This document shows, piece by piece, positions 54,583-63,946 of a stretch of DNA of 64,000 nucleotides; position 1 is the first letter of the stretch; each line of letters starts with the position of its first letter. The notes beneath the pieces are model-generated. The model made no database searches, had not been told where the DNA came from, and saw nothing but the letters and a program-made list of their open reading frames with translations. The stretch is from contig NZ_RKHG01000001.1 of NCBI RefSeq assembly GCF_003752415.1, positions 2,480,001-2,544,000 on the forward strand. The letters are read 5' to 3'. The translations under genes were made by a program, and so were the position numbers. This stretch comes from Luteococcus japonicus (GTDB taxonomy: Bacteria; Actinomycetota; Actinomycetes; Propionibacteriales; Propionibacteriaceae).

Positions 54583-55736
54583 TCCGCAAGACAACCGCAC
54601 TGCTGGCAGTCGGCGCCTTCGCCCTGACCGGTTGCACCGAGAACAACGCCGCCCCCGCCGCGGGCGACGCCCGCCACCTGGCGGTCACCGCCACCGACGA
54701 CTCCTGCCAGGTGGCCGCGGCCACCGCGCCCTCGGGCACCGTGACCTTCAGCGTCACGAACTCCGGCAACAAGGTCAACGAGTTCTACGTGCTGGGAAGT
54801 GACGGGTTGCGCATCATCGGCGAGGTGGAGAACATCGGGCCTGGCCTGTCGCGTGACCTGGTGCTCAGCCTCGCGCCGGGGGAGTACTTCAGCGCCTGCA
54901 AGCCCGGCATGGTGGGCGAGGGCATCCGCGCCCCCTTCAGCGTCATCGACTCCGGCGAACAGGTGGGCCCCGCTGGCGACGACAAGCAGTTCGTCGACCA
55001 GGCCTCCACCGCCTATGCGGGCTATGTGAAGGACCAGACCGACCAGCTGCTGGCCAAGACCCAGAAGTTCGTCACCGCCGTCAAGGCCGGCAAGGACGAC
55101 GAGGCCCGCACCCTCTACCCCGACGCCCGGATGCACTGGGAGCGCATCGAGACCGTCGCGGAGAGCTTCGGAGACCTCGACCCGAGGATGGATGCGCGTG
55201 AGGCCGACCTGGAGAAAGGCCAGGCCTTCACCGGCTGGCACCGGCTCGAGAAGGACCTCTGGCCGGCCCGGGCCACGGGTTACACGGCCATGACCAGCGC
55301 CGAACGCGCCAAGATAGCCGACACCCTGCTGGCCGACACCAAGACCCTGCACCAGCGGACCCGCACGATGTCCTTCACCGCCGACGAGATCAGCAATGGC
55401 GCCAAGGGCCTGCTCGACGAGGTCGCCGCCGGCAAGGTCACCGGTGAGGAGGAGTACTGGAGCCGCACGGACCTGTACGACTTCCAGGGCAACATCGACG
55501 GCGCCCGCGTCGCCTGGGAGGGGCTGCGTCCCCTGTTGAAGAAGAAGGACGCCACCCTCGACGGACAGATCGACAAGGAGTTCGCCAACCTGCAGCAGCT
55601 GCTCGACGCGCAGAAGCAGGGTGCCGGATTCGTCACCTACGACAAGCTCAGCAAGGAGCAGGTCAAGGACCTGTCGGATGCCGTCAATGCCCTGTCCGAA
55701 CCGCTCAGCAAGATGACCGCGGCGGTGCTCAAGTGA
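54579..55736 (+). CDS. efeO: EfeO-like iron-binding lipoprotein
   Basis: A 385-residue lipoprotein (lipobox FALTGC). A cupredoxin-like domain (about 35-135, VTATDDSCQVAAATAPSGTV) is followed by an M75/imelysin-like domain with metal motif MHWERIETVAESFGDLDPRM and GWHRLEKDLWPARATGY. It delivers iron to EfeU. Coupled to efeB (GTGA). Confidence 0.94.
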   Translation: MIRKTTALLAVGAFALTGCTENNAAPAAGDARHLAVTATDDSCQVAAATAPSGTVTFSVTNSGNKVNEFYVLGSDGLRIIGEVENIGPGLSRDLVLSLAPGEYFSACKPGMVGEGIRAPFSVIDSGEQVGPAGDDKQFVDQASTAYAGYVKDQTDQLLAKTQKFVTAVKAGKDDEARTLYPDARMHWERIETVAESFGDLDPRMDAREADLEKGQAFTGWHRLEKDLWPARATGYTAMTSAERAKIADTLLADTKTLHQRTRTMSFTADEISNGAKGLLDEVAAGKVTGEEEYWSRTDLYDFQGNIDGARVAWEGLRPLLKKKDATLDGQIDKEFANLQQLLDAQKQGAGFVTYDKLSKEQVKDLSDAVNALSEPLSKMTAAVLK

Positions 55737-57034
55737 CCGCTGTCCAGCCCGGTGGCCTGTCCCGGCGCGGCCTGCTGGCCGCGTCCGGGGCCGGTGCGGC
55801 CGCCGCTGGTGGGCTCTCCGCTGCGATGATGCTCACGCCCGGCCATGCCGGGGCGACGCCGGAGCAGGCGGCAGACTCGCCCGCCGAACGCCGCTACGAC
55901 TTCCGTGGCGAGCACCAGGCGGGGATCACCACACCGGCGCAGGACCGGATGCACTTCGCGGCCTTCGACATGGACCCACGGGCCAGTCGTGAGGACCTCG
56001 TCGCGCTGCTGCAGGACTGGACATCGGCGGCCGAGAGGATGACCGACGGCCGCGGGGCGGGCAGCTTGGGCCCCCTGTCCGGGCCCTACGACGCGCCCCC
56101 GGACGACACCGGCGAGGCGATCGACCTGCCACCCGCAGGTCTGACCATCACCTTCGGCTTCGGATCCTCACTGTTCGGCGGCGAGGGCTCCGGCAAGGAC
56201 CGCTTCGGGCTGGCCGCGCGTCGCCCTGCGGCTCTGGAGCGGCTGCCGCACTTCCCCGGGGACAACCTGCGTCAGCAGCTCAGCGACGGAGACCTGTGCA
56301 TCCAGGCCTGCTCCGATGACCCGCAGGTGGCGGTGCACGCCGTGCGCAACCTGACGCGGATCGCCATGGGGCGCGCCCACCTGCGCTGGAGCCAGTTGGG
56401 CTTCGGACGCACCTCGTCCACCAGCGATGCGCAGTCCACGCCGCGTAACCTGTTCGGCTTCAAGGACGGCACGATGGGGCTTCGCGGGGAGGAGACCGAC
56501 GCCATCGACGAGCACGTCTGGGTTTCCTCCGGGGCGGATCCTCTGGCCGAGTGGATGACGGGCGGCAGCTATCTGGTGGCTCGCAAGATCGCCATGCGGA
56601 TCGAACCCTGGGACAGGTCGAGCCTGCGTGAGCAGGAACGCGTCGTCGGCCGGACCAAGGCGGAAGGCGCCCCGTTGAGCGGCGGGACGGAGTTCAGCCA
56701 ACCGGACTTCGCGGTCAAGGGGCGCGGTGGCCAGCCGATGGTCGCCCTGGACAGCCACGTCGGGATTGCCCACCCCAGCCACAACGACGGCGTGCGGCTG
56801 CTGCGCCGTGGCTACAACTACGTGGATGGCAACGACGAGATGGGTCGGCTGGCCGCAGGCCTGTTCTTCATCGCCTTCGTCACGGATCCGCGGACGCACT
56901 ACATCCCGATGCAGACCAAGATGTCGCGCGATGACCTGATGCAGGAATACGTGCAGCACGTCGGCTCGGGGCTGTTCGCCGTCCCGCCGGGGGCCCAGGG
57001 TGACCGCTACGTGGGCCGGGGGCTCTTCGCCTGA
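55733..57034 (+). CDS. efeB: EfeB-like heme-dependent peroxidase (DyP type)
   Basis: A 433-residue protein with a twin-arginine signal (LSRRGLLAASGAGAAAAG), a DyP domain with GFKDGTMGLRGEE (GXXDG motif), and a C-terminal heme-ligand region (DSHVGIAHPSHNDGV, RLLRRGYNYVDG). It oxidises ferrous iron for uptake, and is exported folded with heme. Operon with efeUO. Confidence 0.93.
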   Translation: MTAVQPGGLSRRGLLAASGAGAAAAGGLSAAMMLTPGHAGATPEQAADSPAERRYDFRGEHQAGITTPAQDRMHFAAFDMDPRASREDLVALLQDWTSAAERMTDGRGAGSLGPLSGPYDAPPDDTGEAIDLPPAGLTITFGFGSSLFGGEGSGKDRFGLAARRPAALERLPHFPGDNLRQQLSDGDLCIQACSDDPQVAVHAVRNLTRIAMGRAHLRWSQLGFGRTSSTSDAQSTPRNLFGFKDGTMGLRGEETDAIDEHVWVSSGADPLAEWMTGGSYLVARKIAMRIEPWDRSSLREQERVVGRTKAEGAPLSGGTEFSQPDFAVKGRGGQPMVALDSHVGIAHPSHNDGVRLLRRGYNYVDGNDEMGRLAAGLFFIAFVTDPRTHYIPMQTKMSRDDLMQEYVQHVGSGLFAVPPGAQGDRYVGRGLFA

Positions 57035-57075
57035 GTCATCTTGCGGCCAGGTGAAGGGCTCGTAGGCTGGGGGGC

Positions 57076-58092
57076 ATGACCCAGATCGCGAGCACCACCT
57101 GCGCCGCCGACGGCACCATCACCACCTTCACCATCGACGGGGAAGGACTCACCCCGCTGGCAATCAGTCCCGTGGGCAAGGGTGTCTCGGCGATGGCGCT
57201 GGAGGGCGACGGCACCCAGGCCTACGTGTCGCTCAAGGAGCCCACCGGCGTCGCCACCGTCGTGCTGGACGCCCAGACCGGCAGCTGGACGCAGACCGCG
57301 CACCACTCGCTGTCCAGCCACCCCAGCTACCTTCGGGTCAGCGAGGACGGCCGCTTCCTGCTCGGTGCTGACTACGCCGCCGGCAAGGGCTTCGTCTGGC
57401 CGCTGTCCGACGGGCAGCTGGGCGAACCCACTGCCGTCATCGAGCACCAGAACCTGCACTGCGTCGTCCAGGTGGGCCAGCACGTCTACTTCGTCAGTCT
57501 GGGCGAGGACCTCGTCGCCGGCTACCTGCTCACCGAGGACGGTGCGTTGGAGTCGGTCGGCACGGTGGCTGCCCCCGTCGGTTCCGGTCCGCGCCACCTG
57601 ATTGCCCGCGAGGACGGCCGAACCCTGTACTGCGTCACCGAGTTCTCCGGTGAGGTGTTGCGCCTGCGTCGTGATCCGGCAAGCGGCGCCCTGGAGATCG
57701 TGCAGCAGGTCGTCGCACACGCCACGGACAAGGGTCTTCGGCACAGCGTCTTCGGTGCCGACCCGCTCAAGGAGCACTTCATCTGGGGAGCGGACCTGCA
57801 CCTGGCCGGCCCCGAGGGGCGCTGGCTGGTGGTGTCCGAACGTACCGAGTCCACGCTGGCGGTGCTGCCCGTCGCCGACGACGGCACCCTGGCCGAACCC
57901 GTCAGCCTCACCGCCACCGAACAGCAGCCCCGCGGCTTCTGCGTCACGCCCGACGAGAACCATGTGCTGTGCCCGGGTGAGAAGTCCGAGCAGGTGAGCC
58001 TGTTCCGGCTTGAGGACGACGGGCGGCTGGTCCGCGTCGCGGAGGCGCCCAACGGCAAGGGTGCGAACTGGGCCCGGGTGGTGTCGCTCTGA
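57076..58092 (+). CDS. Lactonase-like beta-propeller protein (6-phosphogluconolactonase family)
   Basis: A 338-residue seven-bladed-propeller protein of the YbhE/lactonase family: HPSYLRVSEDGRFLLGADYA, GSGPRHLIAREDGRTLYCVT, GLRHSVFGADPLKEHFIWGA, QPRGFCVTPDENHVLCPGEK. Possibly hydrolyses 6-phosphogluconolactone. No pathway neighbours; 41 bases after efeB but with no obvious link. Confidence 0.85.
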   Translation: MTQIASTTCAADGTITTFTIDGEGLTPLAISPVGKGVSAMALEGDGTQAYVSLKEPTGVATVVLDAQTGSWTQTAHHSLSSHPSYLRVSEDGRFLLGADYAAGKGFVWPLSDGQLGEPTAVIEHQNLHCVVQVGQHVYFVSLGEDLVAGYLLTEDGALESVGTVAAPVGSGPRHLIAREDGRTLYCVTEFSGEVLRLRRDPASGALEIVQQVVAHATDKGLRHSVFGADPLKEHFIWGADLHLAGPEGRWLVVSERTESTLAVLPVADDGTLAEPVSLTATEQQPRGFCVTPDENHVLCPGEKSEQVSLFRLEDDGRLVRVAEAPNGKGANWARVVSL

Positions 58093-58129
58093 GGCACACG
58101 GCTCCGGCCGAGCCCGCCTCTGGCGGCAG

Positions 58130-58630
58130 TTACAGGGTGTCGGCGAAGGGATCCGCGTCGTCCTCGACGGTCGCCACCGGAGGCGCGTCGTTGGCGCGGC
58201 GGGAGGCCAATCGATGCGGGACACGATCCCGCTTGAAGGTGACCGACGTGTATCCGTGAGGCTTGGGTTCCCCGTCGTCGCCCAGGGAGACCATCACGAT
58301 CTTGTCGATCTTGATGATCACCTCGCCGGTGAAGACATTGCGCACGACGGCCTTCAGGGTGAGGCTGGTGCGGCCCCAGTTCACCACTGCCAGGCCCATC
58401 TCGATGATGTCGCCCTGCCTGGCCGAGGAGACGAAGTTGATCTCGCTCATGTACTTCGTGACGGTGCGCTCATTGCCCAGCTGGATGATCGCGTAGATCG
58501 CGGCTTCCTCGTCGATCCAACGCAACAGGCTTCCACCGAACAGGGACTGGTTGGCGTTGAGATCTTCGGGCTTGACCCACTTGCGCGAGTGAAAATTCAT
58601 GGAGTTCGGCACGGGGGCAAGCCTAGTCAC
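58130..58630 (-). CDS. Acyl-CoA thioesterase (hotdog fold, YciA-like)
   Basis: A 166-residue thioesterase: FHSRKWVKPEDLNANQSLFG, GGSLLRWIDEEAAIYAIIQL and INFVSSARQGDIIEMGLAVV, matching the YciA/YkhA group. The start could be GTG at 58630 or the downstream ATG MNFHSRK (58600); neither has a strong ribosome site. Hydrolyses acyl-CoA. Confidence 0.88.
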   Translation of the reverse strand: MTRLAPVPNSMNFHSRKWVKPEDLNANQSLFGGSLLRWIDEEAAIYAIIQLGNERTVTKYMSEINFVSSARQGDIIEMGLAVVNWGRTSLTLKAVVRNVFTGEVIIKIDKIVMVSLGDDGEPKPHGYTSVTFKRDRVPHRLASRRANDAPPVATVEDDADPFADTL

Positions 58631-58643
58631 TCCGTGCTGAGGA

Positions 58644-58690
58644 CAGGAAAAGGCCGCCGGCCCCCGAATCGGTCAGGGGCCGGCGACGTG
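58644..58690 (-). terminator. Terminator downstream of katA
   Basis: On the reverse strand a 10-bp stem CGCCGGCCCC (58655-58664) with 58676-58685 is followed by CCTTTTCC. It separates catalase from the thioesterase gene. Confidence 0.8.
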
Positions 58691-58716
58691 CTGATCGCTG
58701 GCTCAGGGCAGGTGGA

Positions 58717-60429
58717 TCAGAGCAGGTAGGGGTCGTCCTCCCAGATGGACAGGCTCTTCGGATCGGCCGCATTCGTGTCGCGACCGGCTGGTGGCAGGTC
58801 CGCGGCGGTGGCCGGCTCGGTGGGCTTGGTGGGCTGGTCCAGCTCCTTGCCCACCGCATTGCGCGCCAGCCATTCCGCGCGGGAGTTGGCCGGCGTGCCG
58901 GTCAGGTCGACGGTGGAGATGTCGATGCCCAGGGCCTTCGCGACGCCCTCGCCATAGGCGGGGTCTGCGTGGAAGCAGTTGTAGATGTAGCGATGCTTCA
59001 CCTGCAGCGTGGCGTCGCCCATGGCCCGTGCCGTGTTCTCACAGGTCACCAGCTGCTGTTCCGGTGTCATGGCACGCCACAGCATCCCGGGCTGGGTGTA
59101 GTAGTCGTGGTCGTCGGCGCGGTAGTCGTACATCGCAATGTCACCGCCGGCCTGCGTCGGCTCCGCCAGCTGCGGCGAGTCCGCCCAGTTGCCATAGGAG
59201 TTGGGCTCGTAGTGCAGTTCCGACCCGCGGTTGCCGTCGACGCGCATCTGGCCATCGCGGTGGAAGGAGTGCGGGCAGCCGACGCCCTTGGGCTGGTTCA
59301 CCGGAATCTGGTGGTGGTTGATGCCCGTGCGGTAGCGGGCCGCGTCCCCGTAGGCGAAGAGCCTGGTCTGCAGCATCCGGTCAGGGGAGTAGCCGATGCC
59401 GGGCACGATGTTCTGCGGCGTGAAGGCCGCCTGCTCGACGTCGGCGAAGTAGTTCTCGGCATTGCGGTTGAGCTCCAGGATGCCGACCTCGCGCAGCGGG
59501 AAGTCCTTCTTCGGCCACATCTTGGTGAGGTCGAAGGGGTTGGTCTCCATCGCATCGGCCTGCTCGACCGTCATGGTCTGGATGTAGAGCTTCCACTGGG
59601 GGAACTGGCCCTTCTCGATGGCCTCGTAGAGGTCGCGCCCATTGGACTCGCGGTCCTGTCCGACGACCGTCGCCGCCTCCTGGTCCGTCAGGTTCTGGAT
59701 GCCCTGTTGGGAACGGAAGTGGAATTTCACCCAGGTGCGTACTCCGGCGGCGTTGACCATCGAGTAGGCGTGGGAGCTGAAGCCGTGCATGAACCGGAAG
59801 GACGACGGGATGCCGCGGTCGGACATGATGATCGTGGTCTGCAACAGGGATTCCGGCAGCGAGGTCCAGAAGTCGAAGTTGGTGTTGGGGCTGCGCAGGT
59901 TCGTCCGGGGGTCGCGCTTGACGGCGTGGTTCAGGTCGATGAACTTCTTGGGGTCGCGGAAGAAGAAGACGGGGGTGTTGTTGCCCACCACGTCCCAGTT
60001 GCCGTCCTCGGTGTAGAAGCGTGCCGCGAAGCCGCGGATGTCACGCTCGGCATCGGCGGCGCCCCGCTCGCCGGCGACCGTCGAGAAGCGCATGAAGATC
60101 TCGCACTTCTTGCCCACCTCGGAGAAGATCTTGGCGTGGGAGACGTCGGTGATGTCCTGGGTGACGGTGAAGTCGCCAAAGGCGCCCCAGCCCTTGGCGT
60201 GCATCCGCCGCTCGGGGATCACCTCACGGTTGAAGTGGGCCTGCTTCTCGATGTTCCAGGCGTCCTGCAGGACGACGGGCCCGCGCACGCCGGCCGTGGC
60301 CGTGTCCTGGTTGTCGACCACGGGCGACCCATTGGCCATGGTCATCGGGCCTTCGCCCACCACATTGTTGCGGCTCGGCAGGTGGTCTCCCACGCCGTTC
60401 TTCGCCATCGGATCGGTCATGTCAGCCAT
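58717..60429 (-). CDS. katA: Monofunctional catalase KatA
   Basis: A 570-residue large-subunit-type catalase: catalytic histidine in [14 protein letters not shown], asparagine segment [19 protein letters not shown], heme tyrosine in [20 protein letters not shown] lies 6 bases before the ATG. Breaks down hydrogen peroxide. It diverges from the iron-box SIP gene and could share iron or oxidative control. Length is near the large-catalase lower end. Confidence 0.95.
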   Translation of the reverse strand: MADMTDPMAKNGVGDHLPSRNNVVGEGPMTMANGSPVVDNQDTATAGVRGPVVLQDAWNIEKQAHFNREVIPERRMHAKGWGAFGDFTVTQDITDVSHAKIFSEVGKKCEIFMRFSTVAGERGAADAERDIRGFAARFYTEDGNWDVVGNNTPVFFFRDPKKFIDLNHAVKRDPRTNLRSPNTNFDFWTSLPESLLQTTIIMSDRGIPSSFRFMHGFSSHAYSMVNAAGVRTWVKFHFRSQQGIQNLTDQEAATVVGQDRESNGRDLYEAIEKGQFPQWKLYIQTMTVEQADAMETNPFDLTKMWPKKDFPLREVGILELNRNAENYFADVEQAAFTPQNIVPGIGYSPDRMLQTRLFAYGDAARYRTGINHHQIPVNQPKGVGCPHSFHRDGQMRVDGNRGSELHYEPNSYGNWADSPQLAEPTQAGGDIAMYDYRADDHDYYTQPGMLWRAMTPEQQLVTCENTARAMGDATLQVKHRYIYNCFHADPAYGEGVAKALGIDISTVDLTGTPANSRAEWLARNAVGKELDQPTKPTEPATAADLPPAGRDTNAADPKSLSIWEDDPYLL

Positions 60430-60548
60430 GTAAGCCTCCTGGAAGATGGAACCATTTCAAAGTTGGAAGGGTTCTGACTTGGATGCTAGGCAGGCTGGCC
60501 CTGGACTTCAAGAGGTCGACGAAGGATCGAATTCGCAAGGCATTTAAG

Positions 60549-60567
60549 TTAGGATTGCCTCACCTAA
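60549..60567. promoter_or_regulatory. DtxR/IdeR-like iron box before the SIP gene
   Basis: TTAGGATTGCCTCACCTAA matches the DtxR consensus at most positions, 16 bases before the start codon of the SIP gene. It also lies upstream of divergent katA. Confidence 0.8.
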
Positions 60568-60583
60568 ATGTCTGGAGGATGAC

Positions 60584-61420
60584 ATGAACGCCCCACGCCA
60601 GCCCCGCCCTGCCCGCCGCGCCACCGTCACCGGCAAGGAGCTCCTCACCCGGGACATGGTGCGCGTCCACTTCGAGGGGGCGGACCTGCGCCAGATCGGC
60701 CCCCTGGAGAAGACCGACAGCTACGTCAAGCTGCTCTTCCCACCATCGGGTGCCGGCTACACGCTGCCCTTCGACCCGGACCGGGTGCAGGACGAACACC
60801 CGCGGGAGCAGTGGCCGGTCAGCCGCACCTACACCGTGCGCCACCATGACCTGGACGCCGGGCGGATGAGCATCGACTTCCTCGTCCACGGCGACGCCGG
60901 GATCGCCGGCCCATGGGCCATGAGGGCGGAGCCGGGGGAGTCCGTCGTCTTCCGCGGGCCGGGCGGTGGCTGGGCCCCGCGGCCCGACGCGCCACACCAC
61001 CTCCTGGTGGGGGACGAGACGGCCCTGCCTGCCATCGGTGCCGCACTGGACGACCTCCCGCACGGCGCCTCCGCGACGGCGGTCCTGCAGGTGGCCGATG
61101 CCTCGGTGCACCTGCCCCTGCGTTCCCTGCCGGGGCTGGACGTGATCTGGCTGCACCGCGACGAGCAGCCCGGTGCCGAACCCGTCCTGGCCGCAGTCGA
61201 GCGGCTCGAACTGCCCTGGGATGGGCTGGAGGCCTTCGTGCACGGCTCGGCGGACATGGTCAGGCTGTTGCGGCGTCACCTGCTGGGCGAGCGTGCCATG
61301 CCCCGCGAACACCTGTCCCTGTCCGGCTACTGGCGCCCCGGTCTCGACGAGGACCACTGGCAGGCCAGCAAGCAGGACTTCGCCGCCCAGATGGAGCAGG
61401 AGACCACCTCGGGGGCCTGA
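60584..61420 (+). CDS. Siderophore-interacting protein (FAD/NAD ferric reductase)
   Basis: A 278-residue SIP-type flavoprotein: PVSRTYTVRHHDLDAGRMSI (FAD-binding RxYT), IDFLVHGDAGIAGPWAM, HHLLVGDETALPAIGAAL and GYWRPGLDEDHWQASKQDF. Reduces ferric siderophores to release iron. An iron box precedes it, so it should be derepressed in iron shortage. Confidence 0.92.
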   Translation: MNAPRQPRPARRATVTGKELLTRDMVRVHFEGADLRQIGPLEKTDSYVKLLFPPSGAGYTLPFDPDRVQDEHPREQWPVSRTYTVRHHDLDAGRMSIDFLVHGDAGIAGPWAMRAEPGESVVFRGPGGGWAPRPDAPHHLLVGDETALPAIGAALDDLPHGASATAVLQVADASVHLPLRSLPGLDVIWLHRDEQPGAEPVLAAVERLELPWDGLEAFVHGSADMVRLLRRHLLGERAMPREHLSLSGYWRPGLDEDHWQASKQDFAAQMEQETTSGA

Positions 61421-61523
61421 AGGTCGGCACCGTCCCGTGGACCCGCCTCGGTCTTCGGCCGGGTTCTTGGTAACGTCCCGGGGTCACCCGTGTGATGCTT
61501 GACCACTTCACGAAGGACGGCCC

Positions 61524-63017
61524 ATGGCCCAGACCGAGACACCTGCACGCGACGAGCACCAGCTCCACCGCGGACTGCGGGCGCGCCACCTCAACATGAT
61601 CGCGATCGGCGGTGCCATCGGCACTGGCCTGTTCGTCGCCTCCGGTCAGACCATCAACGAGGCTGGTCCGGGCGGCGCACTGCTGGCCTATGCCGCCATC
61701 GGCTTCATGGTCTACCTGCTGATGCAGTCCTTGGGGGAGATGTCCACCTGGCTTCCCGTCGCCGGCTCCTTCGAGGCCTTCGGCACCCGCTTCGTAAGCC
61801 CGTCCTTCGGCTTCGCGACGGGCTGGAACTACTGGTTCAACTGGGCCATCACCGTCGCCGCCGAACTGGTGGCCGCATCCCTGGTGATGAAGTACTGGCT
61901 GCCCGACGTGCAGGCCTGGGTCTGGAGCGCCATCTTCCTGGCCATCCTCTTCCTGCTGAATGCGGCCAGCGTCGGCACCTTCGGTGAGAGCGAGTTCTGG
62001 TTCGCCTCCATCAAGGTGGTCACCGTCATCATCTTCCTCGTCGTGGGCCTGGCAATGATCCTGGGCATCATGGGCGGCCGCTCGGCAGGCTTCAGCAACT
62101 GGACCCAGGGCGAGGCCCCCTTCGTCAACGGTTGGCAGGGCATGCTGGGCATCTTCATGATCGCTGGATTCTCCTTCCAGGGCACGGAGATGATCGGTGT
62201 GGCAGCCGGCGAGGCCGAGCACCCGGAGAAGTCCATCCCGCGCGCCATCAAGGCCGTCTTCTACCGCATCATGCTCTTCTACATCGGTGCCATCGCGGTG
62301 GTCGGTTTCCTGATCAGCTACACCGACAAGCGGCTGCTGTCCGCAGACGTCGACAACATTGCCGTCAGCCCCTTCACCCTGATCTTCGAGCGGGCCGGCA
62401 TCGCCGGTGCCGCATCGCTGATGAATGCGGTGATCCTGACCTCCATCCTCAGCGCCGGCAACTCCGGCATGTACGTCTCCACCCGGATGCTGTACGGCAT
62501 GGCGCGCTCCGGGAAGGCGCCCAAGGTCTTCGGCACCACCACCAAGCGGGGCGTGCCGATGGCGGCGCTGCTGGCCACCACCCTCGTCGGTGCCTTCTGC
62601 TTCATCGCCAGCCTGATCGGCGACGGCGGTGCCTACCTGTGGCTGGTCAATGCCTCGGGCCTGGCCGGCTTCATCACGTGGATGGGCATCGCCTGGTGCC
62701 ACTACCGCTTCCGGCGCGCCTTCGTCGCGCAGGGGCGGTCCCTCGACGAGCTGCCCTTCCGCGCCAAGTGGTTCCCGCTGGGCCCGCTGGTGGCGCTGGC
62801 AATGTGCGCCGTCGTCGTCGCCGGCCAGAACTACCAGGCCTTCCTGGGTGACGTGGACATCGAGGGCCTGTTCGCCTCCTACCTGGGTCTGCCGGTCTTC
62901 CTGGCCCTGTGGGCGGGGCACAAGCTAGTCACCAAGGCCCCCACGGTGGACCTGGCCTCGGCGGACCTGTCGCGCACCGACGTCCCCGACGACGTGGCCT
63001 ACGACCTGATTCCGTGA
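61524..63017 (+). CDS. LysP-like amino acid permease (APC family)
   Basis: A 497-residue permease: HLNMIAIGGAIGTGLFVASG (helix 1), GWNYWFNWAITVAAELVAAS, FSFQGTEMIGVAAGEAEHPE, NAVILTSILSAGNSGMYVST. This AAT-family pattern fits lysine or basic/aromatic amino acid symporters; the exact substrate is unclear. Coupled by GTGA to the nuclease gene. Confidence 0.9.
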   Translation: MAQTETPARDEHQLHRGLRARHLNMIAIGGAIGTGLFVASGQTINEAGPGGALLAYAAIGFMVYLLMQSLGEMSTWLPVAGSFEAFGTRFVSPSFGFATGWNYWFNWAITVAAELVAASLVMKYWLPDVQAWVWSAIFLAILFLLNAASVGTFGESEFWFASIKVVTVIIFLVVGLAMILGIMGGRSAGFSNWTQGEAPFVNGWQGMLGIFMIAGFSFQGTEMIGVAAGEAEHPEKSIPRAIKAVFYRIMLFYIGAIAVVGFLISYTDKRLLSADVDNIAVSPFTLIFERAGIAGAASLMNAVILTSILSAGNSGMYVSTRMLYGMARSGKAPKVFGTTTKRGVPMAALLATTLVGAFCFIASLIGDGGAYLWLVNASGLAGFITWMGIAWCHYRFRRAFVAQGRSLDELPFRAKWFPLGPLVALAMCAVVVAGQNYQAFLGDVDIEGLFASYLGLPVFLALWAGHKLVTKAPTVDLASADLSRTDVPDDVAYDLIP

Positions 63018-63841
63018 CCTCCCGCGCCCGGGGAGAGGTCATTGCCGCACTGCTGGTGGTGGCGCTCTTCTGCGCCGTCGTCGGGCCGGTCTGGTGGCGA
63101 CGGTGGCAGGACGGGACGCTGGGCACTGCCCCCGTTCCGGCACCCGTGAGCCCCGTCGTGACCCCGTCGGTTGCCGGGCAGCGGGCTGCGACCGTGGTCC
63201 GGGTCAGCGACGGGGACACCGTCATCCTGCGGCTCTCCGGACGGGAGACCACGGTGCGCATCCTCAACATCGATACCCCGGAGACCCAGAAGGCAGGGAC
63301 TCCCGTGGAATGTCTGGGCCCCGAGGCCAGCAGGGCCCTGGCTTCGCTGTTGCCTGTTGGCAAGGCCGTGGAGATTGCCCACGACGGCCCACGCAAGGAC
63401 CGCTACGGCCGTACCCTCGCCGCGGTGTGGGCCGACGGCCGGCTGGTGGCCGAGCAGATGGCCAAGCAGGGCTGGAGCGGTGCCGCCGTCGTGAGCCGTG
63501 CGGACACCTGGTACGCGCCCGTCGCCGCTGCCCAGCAGGAGGCGATCGCCGCCCGTCGGGGGCTCTATGATCCGTCGATCCCGTGCACGCTGGCCGGGCA
63601 GACCGCAACGCGGGTCACGTCGCTGCGCGTCGAGGCCGCCACCACCCCCGCACAACTGGAGGCGCGACGTCGCCGATTGACGACGGCGATCGCGCAGTCC
63701 GAGGCACTGAGGGCAAGCCTGGCACCGCCCGACTCGCAGCTCAGTGCCATCCAGCGGCAACGGCATCCTGCGGCCTGGCGGTATGCGCGGGTCCGGGAGC
63801 TCGACGGGGCCCTTGCGACGGCACGGGCCGCATTGCGCTGA
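63014..63841 (+). CDS. Membrane-anchored or secreted thermonuclease (SNase family)
   Basis: A 275-residue protein with an N-terminal hydrophobic anchor (VIAALLVVALFCAVVGPVWW) and a staphylococcal-nuclease domain: VRVSDGDTVILRLSG, VRILNIDTPETQKAGTPVEC and DRYGRTLAAVWADGRLVAEQ, keeping the metal and phosphate residues. It cuts nucleic acids outside the cell. GTG start overlaps the permease stop. The C-terminal 70 residues are charged and helical. Confidence 0.88.
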   Translation: MTSRARGEVIAALLVVALFCAVVGPVWWRRWQDGTLGTAPVPAPVSPVVTPSVAGQRAATVVRVSDGDTVILRLSGRETTVRILNIDTPETQKAGTPVECLGPEASRALASLLPVGKAVEIAHDGPRKDRYGRTLAAVWADGRLVAEQMAKQGWSGAAVVSRADTWYAPVAAAQQEAIAARRGLYDPSIPCTLAGQTATRVTSLRVEAATTPAQLEARRRRLTTAIAQSEALRASLAPPDSQLSAIQRQRHPAAWRYARVRELDGALATARAALR

Positions 63842-63889
63842 GCCGAGGCCGCCCGATCCGCGTGGCTTCCTGGCTCCCGCGCATGTTGC

Positions 63890-63946
63890 AACCCGAGCGC
63901 CTGTGGGGAACCCGAGCGCCTGTGGGGAACCCGAGCGCCTGTCAGG
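63890..63946. repeat. Three tandem 19-bp repeats related to the intergenic palindromes
   Basis: AACCCGAGCGCCTGTGGGG occurs twice perfectly, then AACCCGAGCGCCTGTCAGG. The leading bases include TTGCAACCCGAGCG and GATCCGCGTGG, as in the palindromes at 3521 and 21634. It precedes a reverse-strand gene end. Confidence 0.88.
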
